DNA from: Paenibacillus_AM sp052180255 | GTDB lineage: Bacteria; Bacillota; Bacilli; Paenibacillales; NBRC-103111 | Assembly (NCBI RefSeq): GCF_052180255.1 | Contig: NZ_CP197466.1 | Location: 3,844,001 to 3,908,000, forward strand | Direction: 5' to 3' | Length of the DNA: 64,000 nt | In this document: in pieces, positions 39,806 to 46,858 of the stretch | Numbering within the stretch: position 1 is the first letter of the stretch | How the letters are laid out: every line of letters begins with the position of its first letter | Notes under the pieces: model-generated | Databases searched by the model: none | Told to the model about the DNA's origin: nothing | What the model saw: only the letters and a program-made list of their open reading frames with translations | Program-made: the position numbers and the translations under genes

Positions 39806-39826
39806 TGTCAAAAGAAATTTCCGACA
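39806..39826. promoter_or_regulatory. Candidate 0A boxes upstream of spoIIE
   Basis: TGTCAAA (39806-39812, plus strand) and TGTCGGA (39820-39826, minus strand) each differ by one base from the 0A box TGTCGAA. They lie 13-33 bp upstream of the -35-like hexamer. Confidence 0.45.
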
Positions 39827-39975
39827 CCTTGCGGCAAGTAGCGAAACTTGGCTTATGTCTGGCGTAATAGGCAATTCCCATCCCATTTCAGTTCTAAATG
39901 TCAGATTAACTCCCTGATGTCCGCCACCAATTGGTAGGGATTGCCGTAAGGATATGTCGAGAAGAGAAAACAAAA

Positions 39976-40003
39976 AACCACACTTATCATAATAAGTGTG
40001 GTT
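39976..40003 (-). terminator. Intrinsic terminator after yabR
   Basis: Twelve-bp perfect arms AACCACACTTAT/ATAAGTGTGGTT are followed by TTTT on the minus strand, about 15 bp past the yabR stop. No tRNA genes occur between this hairpin and spoIIE. Confidence 0.9.
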
Positions 40004-40018
40004 GAATCTCTAAACCAA

Positions 40019-40546
40019 TTAGTCGCGTCTTCCGCCACGTCCACCGCGTTTAGACTCGGTGCTCTTTTTCAGAGACGAAATACGTTCTTCGCTATCTTTT
40101 AGGAAACGAGACATTTTATCCTCAAACGACATCCGATTGTTCGCCGGCTTGAAACCACCGCCACGAGGGCCACGATCTCCGCGAGGGCCACGGTCACCAC
40201 CTGGACGACCCATACCACCGCTGCTAGGACGACCTGCGCCACCTGGAGGACGGCTACTAGATCCATCGAATCGACCGCCTTGCCGTTCTGGACGAGGGGC
40301 ATCAGCAGGCTTGTCAATCGTCTGTTTAATCGATAAGCCAATTTTCCCATCCTTGTCCACATTGATCACTTTAACAGTAACTTTGTCATTCAGTTTCAAA
40401 TGATCATTGACGTCTTTCACATAGTTGTCTGCAATTTCCGAGATGTGTACAAGGCCGGTGACTCCTTCAGAAAGTTCGACGAATGCTCCAAAGTTAGTGA
40501 TTCCGGTCACTTTTCCTTCTAACTTGCTGCCCACTTCAATTGCCAT
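40019..40546 (-). CDS. yabR: S1-domain RNA-binding protein with RGG-rich tail (YabR-like)
   Basis: Residues 1-75 form an S1/OB domain (GSKLEGKVTGITNFGAFVEL, then GLVHISEIAD and KVINVDKDGKIGLSIKQ) of the general-stress-protein-13/YabR family, which binds RNA. A long low-complexity tail (about 80-130) is rich in RG, GRP and DRGPRG repeats, then a short charged helix ends in RGGRGGRRD. The tail makes it longer (175 residues) than compact family members. The ATG at 40546 follows GGGAGGA by about 12 bp. It has its own near-consensus promoter and terminator. Confidence 0.87.
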   Translation of the reverse strand: MAIEVGSKLEGKVTGITNFGAFVELSEGVTGLVHISEIADNYVKDVNDHLKLNDKVTVKVINVDKDGKIGLSIKQTIDKPADAPRPERQGGRFDGSSSRPPGGAGRPSSGGMGRPGGDRGPRGDRGPRGGGFKPANNRMSFEDKMSRFLKDSEERISSLKKSTESKRGGRGGRRD

Positions 40547-40596
40547 AAAATAAAATGTTCCTCCCTTAATATGTTCAAAAAACAATGGCTATGCAG

Positions 40597-40625
40597 ATTA
40601 TAACCGATGAAAAGAGCACGGTCAA
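40597..40625 (-). promoter_or_regulatory. Sigma-A promoter of yabR
   Basis: A -35 TTGACC (40620-40625) and a perfect -10 TATAAT (40597-40602) are spaced 17 bp, about 50 bp upstream of the yabR start and downstream of divIC. Confidence 0.75.
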
Positions 40626-40659
40626 CACTACTCGAGCCCTTTTTTCCATCTATACCCAT

Positions 40660-40980
40660 TTATGGGCTTGGGGTCGTAAATAACGTTTCCCCATCTTTGG
40701 TGTAGTTCAGTTCTTTACGAATTTTTTGTTCGATATATTCCTTATCGTTCAGACGCGCAATTTCTTTCTTTGCTGTTTCTGTCGTCTGCTGAACCTGCGC
40801 CAATTCTTTACTTAAATCTTGTAACTGTAATTTCTTATCCTTAAGCATCCCTTGCTGATTCCATAATGTCACTAGAGCCCATCCTAGAAAACATAGCAGA
40901 AAAACCGGTAGTAAACGTAATTTACGACCCGATTTTTTGGAGGTCCTTTGCACCGCTTTTTGATTCGTATTATTCCGCAC
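40660..40980 (-). CDS. divIC: Cell-division protein DivIC (FtsB-like)
   Basis: A bitopic septum protein of the DivIB-FtsL-DivIC subcomplex. The 106-residue protein has a basic cytoplasmic N-terminus (1-21), one transmembrane helix (about 22-40) and an extracellular coiled coil (about 45-85) followed by the conserved EYIEQKIRKELNYTKDGE segment. It starts at GTG 40980 with GGGAGGAAG 8 bp upstream. It lies 28 bp after yabQ, as in B. subtilis. Confidence 0.92.
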   Translation of the reverse strand: MRNNTNQKAVQRTSKKSGRKLRLLPVFLLCFLGWALVTLWNQQGMLKDKKLQLQDLSKELAQVQQTTETAKKEIARLNDKEYIEQKIRKELNYTKDGETLFTTPSP

Positions 40981-41008
40981 CGTGCAACCTTCCTCCCGCT
41001 AAGAGCAA

Positions 41009-41581
41009 TTAAGTATCTTTACGACGAAACCGACTACGGACCCATCCGACTACACGTTTTACAAAAACAGGCATTTTGATGAATCGAATCATAGGACGAG
41101 TTATCCACATAAAGAATCGCCAAAAAGGATACAACAATTGTAGCACAGTTTTGCCTAGGAAAATAGCTATCGCACATAAAATTCCCCAAATCACCACACT
41201 AGCGCGGTATAATCCTACCACAGGTGCGATAATAAAGATTTCTACCACTCTCACACACAGCTTGTACAGCCACTTTACAGCCTGTATAAGCAGCTCTATC
41301 GTCCTTACAACAAGTCTACTGAATATAAAATAATAGACGATTACGCCTGCTACTAGGCCTATAAAAACGAACAATCGAATTTGTCCATGATTACTTTGGT
41401 ATAACAAACGGAAAATCAGGATCGTCGCCACAATCCAATAGACCGTGTCGATTACCATTAAGCTCCACCGAGGTAAACGTAGTTCCTGATACAGCACACG
41501 AAATATATCATATATACTGCCCAGCGCCATACCTCCGCAGAACATCATGAATAACGTCATAAATTGAACGTGAAGTGTCAC
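41009..41581 (-). CDS. yabQ: Spore cortex biosynthesis protein YabQ
   Basis: A membrane protein required for cortex formation in B. subtilis. The 190-residue product has four to five hydrophobic segments in residues 5-150, including GGMALGSIYDIFRVLYQ near the N-terminus, the hallmark of the family. The C-terminal tail is basic (RSRFRRKDT). It starts with GTG overlapping the yabP stop by 4 bp (GTGA), so the two are translationally coupled. It acts in the mother-cell compartment in B. subtilis. Confidence 0.9.
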   Translation of the reverse strand: MTLHVQFMTLFMMFCGGMALGSIYDIFRVLYQELRLPRWSLMVIDTVYWIVATILIFRLLYQSNHGQIRLFVFIGLVAGVIVYYFIFSRLVVRTIELLIQAVKWLYKLCVRVVEIFIIAPVVGLYRASVVIWGILCAIAIFLGKTVLQLLYPFWRFFMWITRPMIRFIKMPVFVKRVVGWVRSRFRRKDT

Positions 41582-41865
41582 TTAAACAGCTTTCCGAAAA
41601 GTCCCTTGGATTTCTCTTGGGAGTGTGCGTCCACATAAGAAAGATCATGAACGAATCCTTCAATGGCGACAAGACCTTGCTCAAGGTTTAAATTTTTGAT
41701 GTGCAGATTCTGCCCTTTAATCATTAAATAGCCACAGTCTGTCTCAAGCAAAAATTCTTCACTGTCAAAGCTCTCGACATTCAGAACACCTGAAATTTCG
41801 AGCAGCTTGCGATTTAGCATCTTGATCTCTTGACGTTTGCTTTTAGTCATATCGTTCATAGGCAT
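41578..41865 (-). CDS. yabP: Sporulation protein YabP
   Basis: A small (95-residue) mother-cell protein needed for spore cortex or coat formation. The core is RKLLEISGVLNVESFDSEEF, then LETDCGYLMIKGQNLHIKNL and GLVAIEGFVHDLSY, diagnostic of YabP/YqfC. The ATG at 41865 has GGAGGGGG close upstream. A CATACGTT on the minus strand near 41885-41892 resembles a sigma-E -10, but the -35 is poor. It is the first gene of yabP-yabQ-divIC. Confidence 0.9.
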   Translation of the reverse strand: MPMNDMTKSKRQEIKMLNRKLLEISGVLNVESFDSEEFLLETDCGYLMIKGQNLHIKNLNLEQGLVAIEGFVHDLSYVDAHSQEKSKGLFGKLFK

Positions 41866-41948
41866 ATCCCCCTCCTTCTACCATTAACGTATGGAGGAGC
41901 TTGGCCATTTAGAACTAGAAAATAGCTTCCGTAATACAGCAAATAAAA

Positions 41949-41980
41949 AGAGAGCCCGATCCGATGATCGCAAGCTCTCT
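41949..41980 (-). terminator. Intrinsic terminator after rqcP
   Basis: AGAGAGC/GCTCTCT outer arms with an inner GATC-rich stem are followed by TTTTTATTT on the minus strand. It lies a few bases past the rqcP stop and separates hup-rqcP from yabP. Confidence 0.87.
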
Positions 41981-41986
41981 ATTTTC

Positions 41987-42259
41987 CTAAAAAAGAGGTT
42001 CGTTCTTATAAGGTTCTTCCTTCAGAAGGGTAAACATATTGGCAGCATCTTCTTTACGTGTCGACTCCGAAAGCATGTCCACTCGCACCGTAACTTTCTT
42101 CTGTCCGAATTGAATGGCAATCTCATCGCCGACCTTCAAAGAAGAGCTTGCTTTCGCATCTCGTCCGTTAATCCAAACTCGGCCTTGGTCCGAAACGTCC
42201 TTAGCCACTGTCCGGCGTTTAATCAGTCGAGATACTTTTAAAAACTTATCTAAACGCAT
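41987..42259 (-). CDS. rqcP: S4-domain RNA-binding protein RqcP (YabO)
   Basis: A 90-residue protein with an S4 fold (MRLDKFLKVSRLIKRRTVAK, then GRVWINGRDAKASSSLKVGDEI). RqcP works with RqcH in adding C-terminal alanine tails to nascent chains on stalled 50S subunits. Its start overlaps the hup stop by one base, so hup and rqcP are cotranslated. A terminator follows directly. The same gene was earlier called yabO or Hsp15-like. Confidence 0.93.
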   Translation of the reverse strand: MRLDKFLKVSRLIKRRTVAKDVSDQGRVWINGRDAKASSSLKVGDEIAIQFGQKKVTVRVDMLSESTRKEDAANMFTLLKEEPYKNEPLF

Positions 42260-42531
42260 TACTTAACTGCTTCTTTAAGCTTGTTACCAGCTTTGAATGC
42301 TGGGATTGTGGATTCAGGGATTGAAATCTCTTTACCTGTTTGTGGGTTACGTCCAGTACGACCAGAACGTTTGCGAGTTTCAAATGTACCGAATCCGATT
42401 AGTTGTACTTTATCTCCTGAAGAAAGAGCTTCCGTAATTTCACCAAGAACACCGTTTAATACCGTTTCAACGTCTTTTTTAGTTAATCCGCTTTTTGTCG
42501 CGATGTTGTTAATCATATCCGTCTTATTCAT
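42259..42531 (-). CDS. hup: HU-family DNA-binding protein (HBsu-like)
   Basis: Major nucleoid-associated protein that bends DNA as a dimer. The 90-residue sequence is near-canonical: MNKTDMINNIATKSGLTKKD, then IGFGTFETRKRSGRTGRNPQTG (the beta-arm with its RNPQTG tip) and FKAGNKLKEAVK. In B. subtilis hbs is elsewhere; here it sits between yabN and rqcP. A sigma-H-like promoter with an adjacent 0A box is the only good promoter seen upstream. Confidence 0.97.
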   Translation of the reverse strand: MNKTDMINNIATKSGLTKKDVETVLNGVLGEITEALSSGDKVQLIGFGTFETRKRSGRTGRNPQTGKEISIPESTIPAFKAGNKLKEAVK

Positions 42532-42596
42532 AATTTCATTTACCTCCCAAAAAATAGTTGAATGAGTTCAATGCAAATCGTATGATCCGCATTTCT

Positions 42597-42633
42597 TTAT
42601 TCTGGATAGCCTTTCAAATTCCTGCTTTCGACA
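42597..42633 (-). promoter_or_regulatory. Sigma-H-like promoter with adjacent 0A box upstream of hup
   Basis: The -35 GCAGGAATT (42617-42625) and -10 CCAGAATAA (42597-42605) match RNAGGAWWW and RNNGAATWW with one mismatch in the -10, at 11-bp spacing. A perfect 0A box, TGTCGAA (42627-42633), starts one base upstream of the -35. The -35 is identical to the one at spoVG. Confidence 0.55.
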
Positions 42634-42668
42634 ACTAGGATCGAAGAACTTTTTTCGTGATATCCAAT

Positions 42669-44174
42669 TCAAGGACGATGTTTCCCTTTCTCCTTCGCTT
42701 CTTGCCACAAGGCTTCCATCTCTATTATATCAGTTTCGTCAAAAGATTTCCCCTGTAGGCGCAAACCCTGTTCAATGTAATGGAAACGATCAGTAAATTT
42801 ACGAGTAGCAGCAATTATCGCTTCCTCCGGATCGATTTGCAGCTTTCTAGCTACATTCACGATAACAAAGAGTAGATCGCCTAATTCCTCAAGCTGATCT
42901 GGCTGATGACCGCTCTCGATTGCCTCACGTACTTCAGTAAGCTCCTCTTGTACTTTATCCAGTACGTCCAACGCACTTGGCCAGTCGAAACCGACTTTGG
43001 CTGCCTTCTTCTGCAGCTTCCATGCTTTTAAAAGGCCCGGCAAATCTCGCGGTATTCCTGCAAGTATGGATTGTTCCTTTGGTTCGATACCTTTGCTTCG
43101 CTTCTCCTCAGCTTTAATACCATCCCAATTCGCAAGCGCTTCTTCGGCATTATTCGCATTACGATCACCAAATACATGTGGATGACGTCGAATAAGCTTC
43201 TCATTAATCGCTTGAATGACGTCATAGATGGAAAATACACCTGTCTCTTCTTCAATCTGAGAGTGGAACATAACCTGCAGCAGCAAGTCACCTAATTCCT
43301 CGCGCATCGCATCTGGATCATCATCATCAATGGTTTCAAGCACTTCATATGTTTCTTCGATTAAATTGTTACGAATCGAAGTATGTGTCTGATCACGGTC
43401 CCAAGGACAGCCTTCTGGGCTGCGTAAAATCGCGACAATTTCGTGCAAACGATCGAATGAACGAGCTTTCACGATCTCATTGTCTGAACGCGGCACCCAA
43501 ATGAGTGACAGATTGCCGTAATCTTGAATGTGATCCAATTCATAAATGGGCACTTGCTTTATCTTCTCTTGCCCAGGCACACCTAAAGCGTGTCCAACTG
43601 TGACCTTATAATCATCTGGATAGCGCTCCATGAGCGTAAGCTTCGCATCAGATGCCGTATACACATCGTACACTTGTCCAATGATCATATGGGTTTGTGT
43701 ATTTAGCATACCTGCTGTCATACTTGTGGCATCTAGCAGTTGGAAACCATCAATCGGATCAAAACCAAATCGTAAGAAGGCTTGATCCAAAAAGCTCTCA
43801 CCACCCAAGATCTGAAGCTCAATACCTAACTCTGGGCATCTTGTGCGAAGCAATTGTACCGTAAACTCTGCCACCATTGGATGCCCCGGGACTGCATAAA
43901 TGATTTCCTGATCCGCATGTTCGGTAGCTCGTTCCATCAATTCATGGGCTATGCCTTCATATACTTCCTCAAAGCTTGCACTTTGCTCATATTGCGCATC
44001 AAATGATACGTAAGCGATGTTGTTGTCATGAAGCAGGCTAATCATCGGGTGTTGATCCGTTCGAAGATAGACTTTATTCGCAGCTTGCAGCTTCCGCCAT
44101 ACGCCAAGTGTTAGTTGATTCTCATCACCAGAACCTAGTCCGACTACCGTAATTCGACCGGAATGTAACGTCAT
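42669..44174 (-). CDS. yabN: Tetrapyrrole methylase / nucleotide pyrophosphohydrolase fusion (YabN, MazG)
   Basis: A two-domain protein of 501 residues. The N-terminal SAM-dependent tetrapyrrole methylase-like domain (about 1-220) begins ITVVGLGSGDENQLTLG and has IYAVPGHPMVAEF. The C-terminal MazG NTP pyrophosphohydrolase (about 240-495) contains CPWDRDQTHTSIRNNLIEET, EELGDLLLQVMFHS and a second EELGDLLFVIVNVARK, giving the two EExxD-type helices. It likely cleans up non-canonical NTPs; the methylase activity is uncertain. It lies upstream of hup, between the SpoVB-like gene and hup. Confidence 0.93.
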   Translation of the reverse strand: MTLHSGRITVVGLGSGDENQLTLGVWRKLQAANKVYLRTDQHPMISLLHDNNIAYVSFDAQYEQSASFEEVYEGIAHELMERATEHADQEIIYAVPGHPMVAEFTVQLLRTRCPELGIELQILGGESFLDQAFLRFGFDPIDGFQLLDATSMTAGMLNTQTHMIIGQVYDVYTASDAKLTLMERYPDDYKVTVGHALGVPGQEKIKQVPIYELDHIQDYGNLSLIWVPRSDNEIVKARSFDRLHEIVAILRSPEGCPWDRDQTHTSIRNNLIEETYEVLETIDDDDPDAMREELGDLLLQVMFHSQIEEETGVFSIYDVIQAINEKLIRRHPHVFGDRNANNAEEALANWDGIKAEEKRSKGIEPKEQSILAGIPRDLPGLLKAWKLQKKAAKVGFDWPSALDVLDKVQEELTEVREAIESGHQPDQLEELGDLLFVIVNVARKLQIDPEEAIIAATRKFTDRFHYIEQGLRLQGKSFDETDIIEMEALWQEAKEKGKHRP

Positions 44175-44217
44175 CTGTTGTATCCTCCTTCAAAAATATA
44201 AGATCAGCTAGGGTCGC

Positions 44218-45957
44218 CTAGCGCTTCTTCAGAAAAGGTTTCAGCCGCTTATATACGGCTGGCACATGCTCCAAGGTGCTGATGTCCAGCACCTTCAGCT
44301 TCAGCAAGGCGCCGACATATACAGCGGCGCCCACAAGCACGGCGACCAGCGTCAGCACGGTCGCCGCAAGACGCTCTGGCAGCGGATGTCCCGCTGCCGC
44401 CAGCCCTGCCTCGCCTCCCCTTAGGAGGGCGAGCACCACAACTCCCATCACGCCGCAGGCGACGATGGAGAGGATTACCGCGCGCCAGCCCGTCTGCGCC
44501 GCGCTTGTACTTGTGCGCGCACGTACGCGCACCAGGTTGAGCGCCGCGCAGACGGCGAATGCCGCGACGGCGGCGGCTGCTCCCCCCGCAATGCCATAGC
44601 GGGGGATGAGCACAAGATTGCCGATGATCTTGACGGCCACGGCAATCAGCATGTTAACGGCGGGGGCACGTACCTCGCCGATACCATTGAGCACGCTGGT
44701 CGTGACGATGTTCAGCGTGCTGAAGATAGCAGCGAATGCAAGTATCGACATCGCCGTCGTTCCTTCCGTGGTCGCATACAGCATAACATCGACCGGCTCT
44801 GCCATCAATGCCAGCCCAACCGAGGCGGGAAGCCCGATCAGCCACGTAAGGCCGATCACAGTCTGGGCACTTTTGTGAAGCAGTATCTCTTGACCGCTTG
44901 CCTTTGCTTCTGCAAGAGCAGGCACAATCGCCGCTCCCATGGCGGATGCAATCATCGCCACAAGCTGCACGAGAGGAAGACCATGATTATATAATCCAAA
45001 TTGGCGCATCGCCTCTTCAGAACCATCACTACCCACATGCAGCAGCCTAGGCATTGTGAATGTATCCACAATATTGAGAAGTGGTACTGTGATTGTCCCC
45101 AAACATACCGGAATCGCATAAAGGAAAATACGACGTGCGAGTTGGCCATTACTCTCTTGTCCGAATCTTGCTCGCTTCGGATATGTATGAGAGGAATAGT
45201 TATCTTTGCCTTTCGCAACACCAGAGCGCCACCAATAATAAAGCATCACAATTAATCCAGCCACTGCACCTAGAACAGAACCAAACATACCGCCAGCTGC
45301 AATTGTCGCAGCATCCTGATGAGCTCGTACAAAAAACCATAACATGATGAGCATACCGGCAACACGTACAAGCTGTTCAACTACCTGAGACACCGCAGGC
45401 CCCGTCATTTGTTGATAGCCTTGAAAATATCCACGTAATACGGACATAAGCGGAATAACCAACATGGCCCATGAAACTGCACGTATGGCCGGTGCTGTAC
45501 CTGCTACCCCAATCCAACTTGCAAGTATGTCCGCCCCAAAGTATGTCAGCATAAAGCACAAGATCCCCGACACACTTAGCAGCCAGCTGCTCACACCAAT
45601 GACTCGTCTTGCTCCAAGGTAATCCCCTAATGCAACCCGTTCCGAAACAAAAGCAGCGACTGTCGTTGGGAATCCAGCCGTAGCAAGGAACACGATAAAG
45701 ATATAGAGGGGATACACCGCGCTATACAGCCCGAATGCCTCGTCCCCAGCCATATTTTGCATCGGAATTTTTTGCAATGTACCTAGTAACTTAGACAAAA
45801 TCGCAGCTAAAGCAAGAATAGCAGCACCTTTAAGCAACCTACTGCCGCCAACGCTTTCATTCCCCATAGGCTTCACGATTTCATTTGATTCCTGCTCTAT
45901 ATCAGTTTTACCATTTCGTTTATTTTCAGACGGCTTACTCGCTTGACTATGCGTCAT
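44218..45957 (-). CDS. spoVB: SpoVB/MurJ-like polysaccharide flippase (YabM position)
   Basis: A multidrug/oligosaccharidyl-lipid/polysaccharide exporter superfamily protein with about 14 hydrophobic helices, starting LLKGAAILALAAILSKLLGT after a hydrophilic 40-residue leader. It probably flips lipid-linked envelope precursors; B. subtilis has yabM at this place and spoVB elsewhere, so the exact orthologue is uncertain. The ATG at 45957 with AAGGGGAA 7 bp upstream gives 579 residues. The last third (44280-44650) is strikingly GC-rich and alanine-rich compared with its neighbours. Confidence 0.8.
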   Translation of the reverse strand: MTHSQASKPSENKRNGKTDIEQESNEIVKPMGNESVGGSRLLKGAAILALAAILSKLLGTLQKIPMQNMAGDEAFGLYSAVYPLYIFIVFLATAGFPTTVAAFVSERVALGDYLGARRVIGVSSWLLSVSGILCFMLTYFGADILASWIGVAGTAPAIRAVSWAMLVIPLMSVLRGYFQGYQQMTGPAVSQVVEQLVRVAGMLIMLWFFVRAHQDAATIAAGGMFGSVLGAVAGLIVMLYYWWRSGVAKGKDNYSSHTYPKRARFGQESNGQLARRIFLYAIPVCLGTITVPLLNIVDTFTMPRLLHVGSDGSEEAMRQFGLYNHGLPLVQLVAMIASAMGAAIVPALAEAKASGQEILLHKSAQTVIGLTWLIGLPASVGLALMAEPVDVMLYATTEGTTAMSILAFAAIFSTLNIVTTSVLNGIGEVRAPAVNMLIAVAVKIIGNLVLIPRYGIAGGAAAAVAAFAVCAALNLVRVRARTSTSAAQTGWRAVILSIVACGVMGVVVLALLRGGEAGLAAAGHPLPERLAATVLTLVAVLVGAAVYVGALLKLKVLDISTLEHVPAVYKRLKPFLKKR

Positions 45958-46010
45958 TGCATCGTTCCCCTTCACTTGCTTGACCCCATTATAGCTTAAC
46001 CCAAACAAAA

Positions 46011-46056
46011 AAGCTTCGCCTACTCATGAACGACAACGTCGTGAGTAGGGAAGCTT
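46011..46056 (-). terminator. Intrinsic terminator after spoVT
   Basis: A long hairpin with arms AAGCTTC and CCTACTCA paired to TGAGTAGG and GAAGCTT, and an inner ACGAC/GTCG stem, is followed by TTTTTTG on the minus strand. Confidence 0.9.
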
Positions 46057-46075
46057 ATCGCTTTTTGCATTCATC

Positions 46076-46618
46076 TTACTGTTCCATTTGTTTAGCAAGG
46101 AAAGCTGCTGCCGTTTCAGACATCTTCGTTTCCATTTGAGACATTTTTGCATTGTCATCTTTTGTGATCAAGATAACAGAACCAATTGGATCTCCACCTG
46201 CTACAATTGGAGCAACCACAAACGAACTGTAAGTTTCCGGCAAATCCTTTAAGATGTCATAGCTAGCTGTGTTGCTCTCCAAGGTCGACTTACGGTTCTC
46301 CATACAACTTTCTACAATGGAGCCAATTTGCTTGTCCAAGTAATCTTTCTTCGATCCACCTGCAACCGCAATAACGTTATCACGATCTGTGATGATCGTT
46401 AAATGACCTGTACCTTCAAACAAAGATTCTGCATATTCTTTTGCAAAATCACCTAACTCACTGATTGGCGAATATTTTTTAAGGATAACTTCCCCATCAC
46501 GGTCTACAAAAATTTCAAGGGGATCCCCCTCGCGGATACGTAGTGTGCGACGAATTTCCTTTGGAATTACAACTCTTCCCAAATCGTCAATGCGACGAAC
46601 AATGCCAGTAGCTTTCAT
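46076..46618 (-). CDS. spoVT: Stage V sporulation protein T
   Basis: A forespore transcription regulator that modulates sigma-G genes. Residues 1-50 are the AbrB-type swapped-hairpin DNA-binding domain (MKATGIVRRIDDLGRVVIPK, then EIRRTLRIREGDPLEIF). Residues 56-180 form a GAF-like sensory domain (GHLTIITDRDNVIAVAGGSK, then SYDILKDLPETYSSFVVAPI). The 180-residue length matches the family. It is preceded by a sigma-G-like promoter and followed by a strong terminator, thus monocistronic. Confidence 0.97.
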   Translation of the reverse strand: MKATGIVRRIDDLGRVVIPKEIRRTLRIREGDPLEIFVDRDGEVILKKYSPISELGDFAKEYAESLFEGTGHLTIITDRDNVIAVAGGSKKDYLDKQIGSIVESCMENRKSTLESNTASYDILKDLPETYSSFVVAPIVAGGDPIGSVILITKDDNAKMSQMETKMSETAAAFLAKQMEQ

Positions 46619-46713
46619 ATTTCTAGTTGCCTCACTTTCCTCGGATGAATAATTAACTGGGCTTCAATTACCTTTTATCGTTGCAAGCGGAGGGAGACAT
46701 CCAACTTTAGCCA

Positions 46714-46744
46714 TAGTATTTATCGTCTCTCTCCAACTTATACA
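46714..46744 (-). promoter_or_regulatory. Sigma-G-type promoter of spoVT
   Basis: A -35 TGTATA (46739-46744) and -10 AATACTA (46714-46720), spaced 18 bp, match the sigma-G consensus TGMATA and CATACTA with one mismatch each. It gives a leader of about 90 nt. Sigma-G control is known for spoVT in B. subtilis. Confidence 0.55.
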
Positions 46745-46827
46745 AGATGCTTCCAATCATCCCAATCCTATGTACATCTTTATGGAAGCTGTTGGTTTAA
46801 TTATGTCCATAAAAAGCAAATAAAAAC

Positions 46828-46851
46828 AGGATGCTCCTACAAGCATCCTGG
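46828..46851 (-). terminator. Intrinsic terminator after the PrsA-like gene
   Basis: CAGGATGC/GCATCCTG arms with a 7-8-nt loop are followed by TTTTTATTT on the minus strand. Confidence 0.85.
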
Positions 46852-46858
46852 TAAGTTA

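Noticed and set aside
39749..39973. A 74-codon minus-strand frame between spoIIE and yabR
   Set aside because: Its start lies in the T tract of the yabR terminator, it has no ribosome site, and it covers the spoIIE promoter and 0A-like boxes.
44276..44878. Long plus-strand frames opposite the SpoVB-like gene
   Set aside because: They are shadows created by the high GC content of the segment; the minus-strand protein has clear membrane helices.
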